DNA of 64,000 nt from Sanderia malayensis (taxonomy: Eukaryota > Cnidaria > Scyphozoa > Semaeostomeae > Pelagiidae), in contig RQOL01000871.1 of the NCBI GenBank assembly GCA_013076295.1, positions 62,001 to 126,000 of the forward strand, given 5' to 3'. Below, piece by piece: positions 22,603-35,400 of this stretch (the first letter of the stretch is position 1; every line of letters starts with the position of its first letter). Both the position numbers and the translations under genes were made by a program. The notes under the pieces were generated by a model. That model did not search any database and had not been told where the DNA came from. It worked only from the letters and a program-made list of their open reading frames with translations.

Positions 22603-25600
22603 ATGTGGTTGCTACCAGTCATTTTGCTGCTTACCCTGAAATTCAGTACACAACAGCAGATAGAGATTTTAAATAAGATGGAAAGTATAAACTATCTTCA
22701 TTCTGATGTTGTACAATTTTCAGTAAGGTGTATCTCAGATTGCAAGAAAGCTGGTCATTTAATGGCATTTATTTACATCCAATATTATAACGAGCACAAG
22801 CTCCTTTTAAAAAGGATGTTGCACGGACCACTTGCACAAAGTGAAGCTATATTCAATGCTAAAGTTTCTCAACGTTTAGTTTACTTTGACTCCAGAAAAC
22901 TAGATAACCCAACTGATTTCTTTGCCACCAAAGTTGTTATATGTGCCTGTCTGACTCAAGAAATTTACATACATGGTTGTAACCAAAATGAGACAGTTGA
23001 ATTACAGTTGCCTCTATTGCATCCATCTGCAAGAAAAGAGAAGCCAAGTTACACTGTTGGATGGGAACTGTGGCTAAAGAAACAACTTTATATCCAATAT
23101 CACCAAGTGTGCCAAGTGATAAATGGTAAATTCTGTAACAACAACTATGTTATCATATTTCAGTCCGCATTGCAGGTTGATATAAAGCAGTCAATAGAAG
23201 TAGCAAGGGCTACTTTTATTGCCTATGTATAAAGTGTGATACAATAAAAATACAAAAAGTATAAAGTATGTACAAAGTGAAGAACTCTCGATGCATGCTT
23301 TTTATAAGAAAGATTTTTCAGAGCACTCAAATTTTCTTAGCAAGTTTGCAGTTTTAAATTTTTTTAAATTGACCATTGAAAAATACTATATTATAGTCAT
23401 AATGTCAAATATTTTGTGCTTGTATGGCAATCAGAAGCTAAACTAAACATTTAAATTTTTTAGGTTTATAAGCCCAGTACTAAACTTTCTTAACTCTTTG
23501 ATGAGCCACACACTACTTTCTTAGAGATCTAACAGCAGTCTTGTTTAGAGATAATTTGTTGTGCTGTTATTTGTGCCCTGTACGCAATACCTTTTTATGT
23601 TAATGAACATTAATTGCAGATTGATGGATGCATATATATTACTTGTATCAAGGGCCACTGCGACTTTGGGGATGCGGGTGTCATGTCCCCCACCCAATAT
23701 CTTTTAAAATATAGGGCACAATTCTTGATAAATCTTGATAAAGTTGATAGTTCTCGATAAAGACTTTTTACATATTGATGCTATTTGCCATCCACAATAA
23801 TTTCTATCACAATGCATTTGTATTTAAGTTAAATCATAGACGTTTCACTTTAAAAATTCATTAACAAACCTACTTATGCTGAGATTTTGTAAATAGTTCC
23901 CTTTTTCCTTTTTTAGATGTTGAAAATCTTCTACCGTATCCAGTGGTTTCTTCTGGAAATGCTGAAATGGGTTTTATACAGTAAGTAAGCAATTGAAATT
24001 GAAACATGTTCAATTTTCAAGATATTTATTGCCAGTCGTTTGGCAATAGATATTTTTGCAAGGCTTTTAATTTGTGCCGACATTTTTTGGTGCAAATGCT
24101 TTGTTAAGGGTTAAGGTTTATTTAAAAACACTGCCTTGATGCAGCATTTATATAATTACTTAGTTTTTTGTGTCGTGTATACGTGTGTCGCCATTGCTAT
24201 TCATGTAGTTGTCTTAATTTTTCAGGAAACTTCATATATTGTCATTGCCTGAACATGTTCCTTTGTGGGTACAAAAACAAATCACAAAGAGAGCCTGGTA
24301 TGAATATGCATACTAACTTGATTTTATTTTTAAACTCTCAGCTCCAGGGCCATATTGAGCCCACAGTCAGTGTATGCTGCCTATTTTTCATATGCAAGTA
24401 AGCTCCATGATCATTCCATCTTCTCAACTAATCTTTCATTTTTCAAAATTACATAGAGATTACTATTTTTTTCACCAAGATGGTTGTAATCTCCTACCTC
24501 CATTTCTTGGATAATCAGTTAGTTTATTAACCTGTATTATTTAATTTTAGTTTTACTATAACTTCAAAACTCTATCTATTGGAACCATGCAAAAATGATG
24601 TTTGCAATGTGATATCACATCGATTGCCTGATAAATTTCTATCTCCCACAATTCTTCTCAATAGAAAAGGTCTGTAGCTATTTCATGTCTTGTGGAAGAT
24701 GTAATTATTATGTTACTGTTCATGCTCTGCTGAGTTATTTGGTTACCTTCAAGGAAGAAACAGATATTTTATGCAAGATAAATTGATCTTTTTTCATATA
24801 ATAACTTTCAACATGTTGTGATTTTTGAATCATATTTAGTTGCTTGCTACCTCATTCAGCTACTTACTTATTCTACATATTTCTTGTTAGTTTACTTTAT
24901 CCATGTGTTCTGAACTTTGCATGATTAAGGTGGACCATAGGTTTTATTCAAGGTGTATTTATATGTACATTTATGTCTTATTGTCTTTTTTAAAAATATT
25001 TATTGTAGGGCATTTGCATTTCCAGTTACATGATAAAGATGGATCTGGCGAAGCATTCTTAACAAAAGAACCAGTTCCGTTAAGGCAATGGATCAGCTTC
25101 ACCTTTACAGTTGATGGAACTCAGGTCTGATCATTTATACTCAACTAGCTTTTGTTATACACTCCCCTCGCAAAAGTTTAAGTGTGTATATAGCTTTTGT
25201 ATATTCGTTACGCTGAGCATTCTTTTTTAATGGGTTGAAACACACGCAGAGCAATATGTATGTTGTTTACATAATTTTTTCCTGGGAACCTTTGTTAAAA
25301 GTTTATTTTTTCTATGCAGGCACATCTAAAAATTGCAACTGGCAATCAAGGAGGCAATCAGCAATACATGCAGCATACGTACGTTTTTCAAAATTAAGCA
25401 GCAAAATAATAATATAAACTACCATATGCCAATGACTCATATGCTTTATTGCAGTATGTATATATAAATTCGCATTTGTATATGTATATATTGTATTTTA
25501 TGATGCAATACAATGCAAGGATATTTTAAATATCTTTGCAAACATATTTAGGTTCATAATACCAAACACATCTTAGGTTAAAGAGTTTAGTTTGATTTTT

Positions 25601-28600
25601 TTGTGATACAGCTTCAAGACTGTTTATTATGAGAGTGAGTCTGGATTTTGGAGTATTGGTGGTTATCCTGGTCTTGATGGTTTTCAAGGGCTCATTTGTT
25701 GTATAACATTGTATCGAACTCAATGCCTCATACCACTTCAGGTATCAATAATATGACCATAATCCTTATGCATTGCAGTTTTTGGTGCATTTCATTTTTG
25801 ATTCCCATTATGATAGCCCTAATAGTTTTGCAATTTTTAAGATAGGAGAAGATATTGAGAATATAATAAACAAGGATTTTTTCAAGACTCCCTTTGTTGC
25901 GTGGAAAGTGGTGTGACATCCATATAGAATTGTATTTAATGTTTTTGTCTATCTGTTTCAGCAGAACCTTTATACATGCACAGAAAATTCAATTGCAAAA
26001 GGTAGTACTTTCTGAGTTATATTTACTCCAGTTATAATTTTTATTATTATAATGTAATACGTTGCTAGTTAATGCGGATCATACAAGAGTGGTGATTAGC
26101 AACGCAATAGGGAATTGACCAAAAGGGCTTTGTTTAGACCTAGATCATTCTGACAAAAATTGAACCTTACGGCTCTCGTAGAATTTGTAAGGTTCGAATT
26201 ATGCTTGCAAATTTGAAGATCATTGGTTATGAATTGATATGGAATGTTAATTTTAGCGTTTATTGCTCAACACAAGACGTGTACGGCATGGAAAAGGCTA
26301 TATAATAAAAGTCTGCATGAAATTTCAAAAAGTACTGCCACTTGCCAGTGCAATAAAGACTCTTCTCTGTCTACGCTTGGATTACCGCGTCAGAAAATAT
26401 GTACTTTGAACCATGAAAGTAGAAGAGCGGGAGTTGTAAATAAGAATTTTCAAATGTTAATGGATTTAGTGGAAAGTCAGAATTGTTCACTGTTATATAA
26501 TTCAACATCTGTCAAATGGAAATTGTATCAATTGGCGGTATTTTTTCTATTCTGTAAATCATTACCTTTTCAGTAATAAAACACCTCGAGTTTTAAAAAG
26601 TTACATAAAAATATAGATGATTTAAGTCAATGTTGTACAGTTTAAGGAAGTTGTTAGGGTTGTCCGGTCTTAGTTGAATTTTGTTCGGAGATAGTTTACT
26701 CTCATATCTCTCATTTCTGAGCTTTCTCCGAAAATTAAGACATTCTGTTATTATTTCTTGTAGATATCGCCTGTCTCTACTACTAAGAAACAGATGTATC
26801 TCGAAATGTCTGGTTGTCTTGGAAATATGGACTCTTTTTATGTTTCATCAGTTCATTATTATCATGGTATTGGTATACCAATGTTCCCTTTAAAGGTGAG
26901 TGCTTTTTTAATAATTGTCAACTAAGTAAACAACAGCCTTTTTAATGAAGGGTACAACAATTTTCGCTTGAATTGCTCTTTTTGTCTGCCCATTTCTAAG
27001 AAATACAGCGCTTCTTGACCCTAAAGTTAACATGTATGAATATTTCAATAAAACACGAATTTGTATTAATTTTATATATATTTTAGGCAATTCAGCAACA
27101 ACTATACGCTGCAGTTTATGGTCATCCACTTGCTCAACTATCTATTGGCTATAAACATCAATTAGGTCTTGGAATGGGAAGATCGGGCCATCTTGCTGCA
27201 GGTTGTTATATTTATTGAAATCCAATCGGTTAGCAAACTGGCGATGATATGTTTCTATTCTTTTTGCTGATATTTTCTGTGAATCTGCAGGCTACTTTAG
27301 AGCAGCTGCTATAGCAGCGAGAAAAGTGATAGAAGGAGAGGATCACTCAATAAGCGTAATTCAGTTTTGTTTCTTCTAATGACGTATTTGTAGCTACAAA
27401 TTAACTAATAGCTATTGTGATACTGAATTGCAGAACTGTAAATAATTATTTCCCTGATGTTGAGCCATGTCTAACCGAGAAATATTGCTTTGCAGACGCA
27501 ATCAGAGTTGATACGTCTTGATGAGATTGATAAAGTATCAGATAGCAGAGGACCATCATCGGGGTTTATTGAATGGTTGAAAAAAGAGGCTAAATTTGGC
27601 TCGGCAGATGCAAAGGTACCACTATCATTGTAATAGTTGATGCTAATGGTATTAAAATTTCATTATTTTTTAACACATTTGTTATTATTTTTTTAGGTAC
27701 TACAACAAGCATGATTGCTGCCAAATCTAAGTGGCTGTGCGTGCATGCTTCAACTGCTGTTGTTTCGAGTGCATTTGTTTGTAAGATGCTTCGTTCATTT
27801 TTCTTTCAGCGAAAGTTAGCTGAAATAGTTTTTCATGGAGAGCATGGTGTTAATGCTAACAAGCAAGAAGCTATTGAACTTTATAGGCAAGGAGCCGCTC
27901 AAGGTGAGCCAAGTGCATTGTACAATCTTGGTGTCTTGCATTTGAAGGTTGGTTTTCTTTTATTTTTTGATTCCCATGAACATCTTTGATCAGCATCAAG
28001 TTTCATAAAATCATTATCTCTAAAATATTTATTACAATGCATATTCTAGTAAATATGTAATGTCTTTTGCATTGCTTTCAAAGGGAGTAGAAGTCCCTAA
28101 AAATGAGACTTTGGCGATGACTCTATTCGAAGCTGCCGCCAGAAAGGTTTGTTTTGTTTCTTATCTTCTCGCCCTTGAAGGACGGTATACAGCTTAGTTG
28201 TGCTACTTTAGTTGTGGATTTAGGTTCAGATTGTAGAGGGTTTGTCAACGTCTTTTCGCTGGTTTGCAGAGATTCCGAAGAAAACACACGTTGTTTTTTC
28301 CTGTCGTTTATTATTCCACAAATTCCCTATACACTGCATTACCGGGTTTTTATACTTATACAGCATGTGTTTTATTTTTGTTTAAGCCAATCAATAACTC
28401 TTTTAGAATTTAGTCAAACCAATAAAATTCAATGTTTCTTATGCGTAATTGTTGCCATTTACACTTTGATACTCTGGAAGTTTCCGAGACGTTTCAAATT
28501 TTCCTAACCTCTTTGCCAGTACAGGAATATTGCGCACCATCAATAATCATGTTTCTTGCAATGCTATTATAAGGAAGTTAAATGTATTCTTGAATTTTCT

Positions 28601-31600
28601 CCACATAAATGATGGATACTGTTACTTGATACCATAATAATAACAATATTGGTACTGCTTTCAATTATCCTTTTACGTTTTTTATCACTCTACTGTAGAT
28701 TATTTGGAATACTGTATGATCCGTAAAATGAAATTTTATTTTACGCGCAGAATTTTACCATGGCATACGGAAGCTTGGGTTATTATGAACTGATAAAAAG
28801 GAATAATGCTTCAGGTGCCATTCATTTCTGGAAAATTGCTACCGAACTAGGTGATAGAGACAGCACGTTTAATTTGGCCACGCAGTATGAAACAGGAGTT
28901 CCTCGTGTACTTGTACAAGACAAGGTACAGTTTACATTTACTATCTTTTCTGCCGATTACGCTGAAGTGATTAATGCAACGAAAACGCGCATTGCCTTTG
29001 GGAGGAATTCAGGAACACCATTTGTGAAGCTTAAGTGGCTTAAGTGGCAGAAGCTTGAGCTTAAGTACATTCGAACCTCGCTATCTCGAACTCGGTTATC
29101 TAAAACAACTCGCTATCTCGAACAGATTCCCATACCCCTTTTGTTTTTCATTAGGGTGAGTTCAGTCAAGTTTTTATTTCCCATGGGAATTCGACTGTAA
29201 ATTATATTTTTCAGATGCACGTTAAACTTGCACAAAACTCGTCAGTATAACTTTGGCTTTCAAGCAAATTCAAACATAGCATATGTCGAATTTCGATGCT
29301 TGAGCTCTTTCAGCTTATTTCATTCTCAAATGTTTTTGTATTAATCAGTGAGCTTGAAGATTGCTCAACTGCAATTAACCAGAAAATATAATGTGCGGCA
29401 CATTTTGCCTTTGGTTTTTATTGTTTGAATGGAATTAATTATATTTTATGCCTGTTTTTTAGGTGTTGGCATTGCAACTTTTTCAAAAATCAGCCAACTT
29501 GGGACAACTTGCCGCATGCATTAAGGTAGCTGATAACCTGCTGAACGGAGATGTTTTGCAGATTCATGTCGATGATGCGATAAAGTTAGTGTTGCTTTAC
29601 TCGTTTTCCATTATAGAATATTTTCTTACAGAAAAGACTTAATCACATTTTATTTGCTTTATTTCACAAATAACATTTGAAGTAAAACAACTTAAAGGCA
29701 TGTTGGAAACACTGAAAGAACATGCTTTGAATGATGTATTACACGACAAGTTCAAACAATTGCCAAAATTTATATGCCATTAACAAATGCTCATTTACCA
29801 TATAATGGAAAGTTAAGGAACAAATGTTTTGTTTATGGTTTTGAGCTATCCATTGTAAGATTGTGTGTTTTCGCTATATATAAACATTCGTTATTCTTTC
29901 AACAGATATTATCGTTTCGTTGCTGAGCATTTGCCGGGAATTGGGCTATTCTTAAAGAAAGGATTAGATTCTTACATGGCCGGAAAAGTGTAAGTTCATG
30001 TTTGATATCTTCGTTGTTTGCCTTCCGCCTATTACTGTGTTAAGTTGTTCAGTAATAATGACTATTGTGCCAAGTAATTATTGTTGTATTTTAATACTAT
30101 TGTCCTGGGTATAGATTATAGTGGGGAAAATAGGAATCAATTATGACGACGATTGTGCATTTTATGATGCCAACATAGATTTGATATATATGAAAAGTTC
30201 AACATGCTGCGAATGTTACGGTCGAAAACCCATTCTGAATTTCCCCACACAATGGCAATCTTACCGCTTTTATTGAAGACAAGAACTTTCTAAGATTGAT
30301 TGAGACAATTTTAAGCGACTGATCGAGACGATGCCTTTCATTTCATACAACTAACTAAAATACTTACTGAATACATTTATATCAAATTTGACACAATAGT
30401 AAAATCAATGATATCTGTGGGCCTACTTGTCTAGTTTGCATACCCCTGCTAAGAAGTTGCACCAACAATTACGTTTTTAGCAGCAACATCCTCTCCTAAA
30501 TGCGTCAATGAATTACAAAAATTCGTTCGGTTCTGCACAGTCTAAGCTCCCTTACCATTAATCGCTATTTGTAATTAGTAGATATTTGAGCCTTCGAACC
30601 AAGTGGATGAAAGTCTTGCTTGCTCCTCAAACATGAATTTCATTTATTATTTTTTGATCAAAGTTTTTGATATGTCTCTTGGTGTCAGATTAATGGACTT
30701 TAAACTCTATTTTGTGTTTTCTATTAATTTATGAGTAGTGCGTTTTTGTATAATATGTTATTTTACAGAATGATTATGCTTGACAAAAGATATTTTTATT
30801 GCTTTATATAGGAATGAATCTCTGTTAAGCTATCTATATGCAGCTGAGACGGGTTTGGCATTAGCCTTTTTTAATGGTGCATTTATTTGCGATGAGGTGA
30901 GTGTTTTCTTGTACAACGTTGTTCCGATATAGTAGGTGGTCAATAATAAGACTTCTATTGCATAAATTTTTTTTCTTTGAATATTCCACTTTTCACTTCA
31001 TTTAATCTGTTTCATAAAGCATCAAAATGGATTTCTTTTCCTGAACAGAATCCTGATGTTACTCTTTTGCATAATTGCTCACTTCTTATGCACAGTGTTG
31101 CAGCCGAGCTTGGATGGGTAACATGTAAGTATTTATTCTACGCAGAAATTTTAGACTCGTTGTCAGTAGATACTTTGTTAATTATGTAGAGTACTGCTTT
31201 TTTTCAATTCTCTGCTTATTGCTTAACGTTAACTACAGTGATATAAGCCATTGTGTATCATCGTTTTAGCTATTATCAACATTGGAGATAGACACTGGTA
31301 TGGTGAAGGCGTTGCATTGGATAGGACCCTTGCAGTCTCAAAATACGCGAGAGCAATAGAGCAGACAGAATCTCCTAGAGTGTGTTGTCATTTGTAGCTT
31401 CATTTACTAAAAATTTAATTTTTGTAGACGAGTCTTTGGATTTGCAGTGAAACCTGTCTCGGCAGGCGCCTGCTGAGGCCGGACACCTAGTTTTAGTCCT
31501 TAACGTGTCTGCCTTAGCCATAAGCATATGCTCCGGCATTGCCATATGAGTGAGGATCGATTTTGAAAAGAGCTAATATCTGAATTTCAGTGCAGTTTTG

Positions 31601-32098
31601 TTGAATGCTCGCCAATAGATTCTACAGTTAGCGCTTTATTGATTTCAATTTAATACTCGAGCTATCATGTCATTACTAGAAGTGTTATAGACCTGATGTA
31701 AGAATGTTGTAATATCCTTCTTCATTTTATTTTTAGGCATTGTTCAATCTTGGGTTTATTATCGAGAATAGCTATACAATACCAGATTTGAATTTGAAAG
31801 GAATAAAAGATTCCGAAATATCGTCTGGAAATATGTCTCTGGCAGCACTCTTATACAGCAGGTAATTTTCACTTTGCCTTTCACTTTGCCTTTATTCTTT
31901 TAGTTTATTCGATATGCTCTTTCTCTTCAGTATATTGACATTCATTATCTCAGGTGTAAAACATCTGCTGAAGACAACAACAGTGGCTTCTATCCTTGCA
32001 GTTTGGCTCTAATGAAAGTAAAGTTGAGATATTTTGCCAGTAGCTTTCTTCAAGGCCTTGCTACTTCCATTCAACAATTTCAAAATTTAATTCATTAA
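22603..32098 (+). CDS. SEL1L3: SEL1L3-like secretory-pathway protein, 22 coding exons
   Basis: Exons: 22,603-23,125; 23,917-23,980; 24,551-24,669; 25,009-25,124; 25,320-25,378; 25,612-25,741; 25,962-26,001; 26,257-26,537; 26,764-26,895; 27,087-27,201; 27,291-27,355; 27,496-27,615; 27,810-27,947; 28,084-28,146; 28,751-28,924; 29,463-29,584; 29,906-29,989; 30,812-30,896; 31,049-31,124; 31,270-31,379; 31,737-31,861; 31,954-32,098. All introns are GT-AG, phases agree, and the product is 961 aa. The start was chosen because ATG 22,603 opens a signal peptide (MWLLPVILLLTLKFSTQQQ). A LamG-like beta-sandwich follows at about residues 190-335 (HLHFQLHDKDG, FWSIGGYPGLDGFQG), then Sel1 repeats to near residue 930 (ELYRQGAAQGEPSALYNLGV). 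The end aligns with the conserved SEL1L3 end (CKTSAEDNNSGFYPCSLA), but the membrane segment of the vertebrate protein is not seen. Function in vertebrates is poorly known; Sel1 repeats usually scaffold ER or secretory complexes. Orthology is inferred from domain order. Confidence 0.85.
29055..29140. repeat. Transposon-end-like fragment in an intron
   Basis: TCGAACCTCGCTATCTCGAAC and CTCGCTATCTCGAACAGATT recur within 60 bases, in the style of pogo/Tc1-type terminal repeats. It lies in the intron between SEL1L3-like exons 15 and 16. Confidence 0.35.
31449..31525. repeat. pogo/Tc1-like end fragment in an intron
   Basis: CAGTGAAACCTGTCTC near 31,449 followed by GGCCGGACACCTAG resembles the start of pogo/Tigger-type ends. 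No partner end was found. It lies in the SEL1L3-like intron between exons 20 and 21. Confidence 0.35.
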
Positions 32099-32496
32099 AT
32101 TTTGGTTTTGCATAGTAGAAATAGTTGGCTTCTTATCAAGATATATTTATGTTTAGCTACGGTATTTTTGAAATTTTTCATATTCAAGGGTAGCATAGCT
32201 GTGTATTATGCGAAGTCTTTTTGCCGGTATGGTTCTTCGGCCAAAATGCGTTGGCAAGTCATATTAGCTAACTGTTTATTTGTCTATAAAGTTGAACGCG
32301 AAACTACGCATTGTACATTATGATTGGCCGCCATTATCATTATCATGAGACGTACTCTCCTGCCCATACTTGCTTCGTGTGAAATTGCATTCTTACGTCT
32401 AATCAATTTTACGTCATATCATTTGAATCGTGTTTTCCGTGCTAGAAATTGAGAAACCCGATTTATCACTTTTTGATTATATTCAACGACAAGAAA
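32099..32496. promoter_or_regulatory. Short intergenic space between SEL1L3-like and calcium channel genes
   Basis: Only about 400 bases separate the SEL1L3-like stop from the first channel ATG, in head-to-tail order. An ATTAAA-type polyadenylation hexamer overlaps the SEL1L3-like stop. No firm TATA box was assigned. The space must hold the 3' end of one gene and, unless upstream exons exist, the promoter of the other. Confidence 0.35.
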
Positions 32497-35400
32497 ATGA
32501 TTCGAAAATTAGAAACTGCATTGAAATCTCCGTCTCTGTTTGTTTTCACATCTCAGAGTCGTGTTCGACAATTATGTGTCTTCTTGGTGAAGAACTTTGC
32601 TTTTCGAGCCATGGTATTTATCTCCATTATCGTCAGCAGCTGTTTGGCAGTCTTGGATAGAAGCGATGTAATCAAAGTATTGGACTTGACTTTTGATGCA
32701 CTCTTTATATTGGAATTATTGGTTAAAATCATTGCCTATGGTCTTGTTTTAAATCCCTATTCTTATTTGAGAGATCCATTAAATGTCTTGGATGCGACGA
32801 TTATTACAGTAGGTAAGTAAATTCGTGCATATTATATTGCTTGAGCTTTCAGGTCAAACTGAAAGCTCCAGCGTTGATTTTAAGATGTTTCACGAATCCC
32901 TTGTGGCTAATTTTACTCAATATGGGTCAGGTTATGTAAGTTGTTTACAAACATATACCTTCATGTTGTTAAAAAATTATTTACCTGTAGATGCTTTACT
33001 TTAGCTTTACTTTAGCTTTATTTTAGCCCGTGTATTTACTTTATAACACTTTTACAGGCCTGGCTGCGTCAATAAAGTATATGATTATCGGAAAAGCTGA
33101 CCCTGACTTTACCATATTGCGATTAGTGCGAATCTTTCGACCGATAAGACTTCTGGTTGTTGCAAAAGAGCTTCGGGTTGTTCTGCACACAATAATAGAA
33201 TGTTCAAAAGCCCTACTTCATGTTGCAGTATTCATCCTTTTGATTTTGACCATCTTTGCAATTATTGGCCTTGAACTTTTTAGTGGTAAGATTCTTTGGC
33301 AAAGTTTTAGAAACTTTTGTTCGATAAAACATGAGGGAATAATTTGGCATAAAACAATTAACCACGTTATCAAGCAATTATTTATTTATTTTGCTAGGCA
33401 AGCTTCATCATGTATGCTACAATGTAGCAACAGGAAAAATGAAAAATCCACTGCGCGTATGTCGTGTTGAGAATGACACTATTTGTGGTATGGGTTACCA
33501 ATGCATTGGTAAATGGCATGGACCAAACCATGGACTAAGTTCCTTTGACAATATTGGATATTCTTATTTTTCGGTTTTTCAAATAATAACTCTCGAAGAT
33601 TGGACGCTTATTTACTATCAGGTAATTTTAAAAGATTTTCGGTACCAACACTCAGTAGTTTGGAGCTATTTAGCATTAACTTCAAACTTAGCCTTGTATG
33701 CAATTCATGACATTGTTCGTAGCTGATGAGGCTAGATTTGATATGACAACAAATTTTCATTACCAACCTATGATTGTAATTTATCTTTTCCAGCTAAACG
33801 ATGCAATGGACTCAAAATGGCACTCGATATACTTCGTATTACTTATTCTACTTGGATCTTACTTTAGCTTGGACTTGCTTGTGGGTGTTTTGACAAACCA
33901 ATACATGAAAACGAAAGATATTGTCACCACACACAAGAATGCACAACAGAAAAGCCTTTCATCGTTGTATAGCAAGTTTCAAGGTATGGCTTTCCTGTCA
34001 AAATAGCAAGTAGTTTTATCTTTAAAGACTGCTGGAGATATGATCGCAAATATACTGTTTAGTACTGAAATATTCAGCACAATCTCCCGGGCAGGTGGAT
34101 TTATGTGCAACTCATTACGCTCTTAGCGGACTACCTACATATAAGAAAAAGAATACAATTAAGCGAAAATCCAAATTTAGTGGTAATTCAGTTTTCTTTC
34201 TGCCATTTGTTGATTTTAATGTGGAGCTTCATTTTATTTCAGGCCTTCTTTCTCTTTGGAAAGCAGTTTTTTCTTCGAAGAAGACAAATTTTAAAGCTGA
34301 AGACATATCACTTCAAAATGTGTCTGATAATCATTGCCAATTAAATAAGAATGGTCATTATCTTGATGGGAAGGAGATATTGAACGATATCGAAGCACAT
34401 CATCAAGTTTCCAAAGTTACATCTACATCTCAAAGTGTGTGTTCAAGAATCGACAAGATGATCTTCAAAATAGTTCACAGCAAGATTTATTTTTGGCTTG
34501 TTTTATTGCTAATCACAGTTAACGCGGCAGTGCAAGTTGCATTTCACAAAGACACTTCTAAAGCCACTGGATATTATCTTGACATTGCGAGCACTGCATT
34601 TACAGGTGTCTTTGCGGTCGAGTTTATTCTTAACATACGAGGATTTGGAATGCAGTACTTGACACGGAGTTTCGGAGTTTTTGATACGGTTGCCATTTTA
34701 TTATCTGTTATTGACGTGATCTACAGTAAGACTTGTGGAAGACTAAATGGTGGCGTTAGCATTGTTAGAAGTTTATCGCTAATAAGAGCATTCAAAGCGA
34801 CAAAGTTTTGGCCACGTCTTTCAGCGATGTATTCATCCTTTGTGAAAAGTTTCAGAACTATATGCAGTCTGCTGGTGGTGTTGCTGCTTACACTATTTAT
34901 TTACGCGCTACTCGGTTACAACCTATTTAGGAACGTATCAACAGATGCCGGAGATGAGCTATCACCAATTGGATCATTCAAAAACATTCAAGACTCGATG
35001 TTGATGGTTTTCGTTCTTCTAACAGGAGAAGGCTGGCCAACAGCCACAGCGAATTTGCTCCACAACTATGGATTAGACAACAAAGCAAACAGAGTCGTTC
35101 CATTGCTATTCTTCGTTTCCTTCATTGTTATTGGGAATTTTATACTTTTAAATATATTCCTTGGCATCATGATCGACAATTTGACGACAGAGCCAGCACA
35201 GGAAAATCAGGCGCAAGAAGTCATGGAAAGAAACGGTTGGACACTTAATTCTTCAAAAGAAGCGTTCACGTCAAGTTCAACTGAGAGCCATTGTGACATG
35301 TCTTTGGTTAATCAAGAAAGCAGCACTCATGTGGCCGAAGTAGCTGTCATTACAAAAAATGAAACGCAGAAGAACATTTCTGTCCAACCCTCGAGTTATT

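Noticed and set aside
22443..22676. Alternative plus-strand frame with Cys-rich sequence as the SEL1L3 N-terminus
   Set aside because: It partly resembles the vertebrate Cys region, but it ends in a stop without a usable donor. The overlapping frame stays open, has a signal peptide and fits the next exon in phase.
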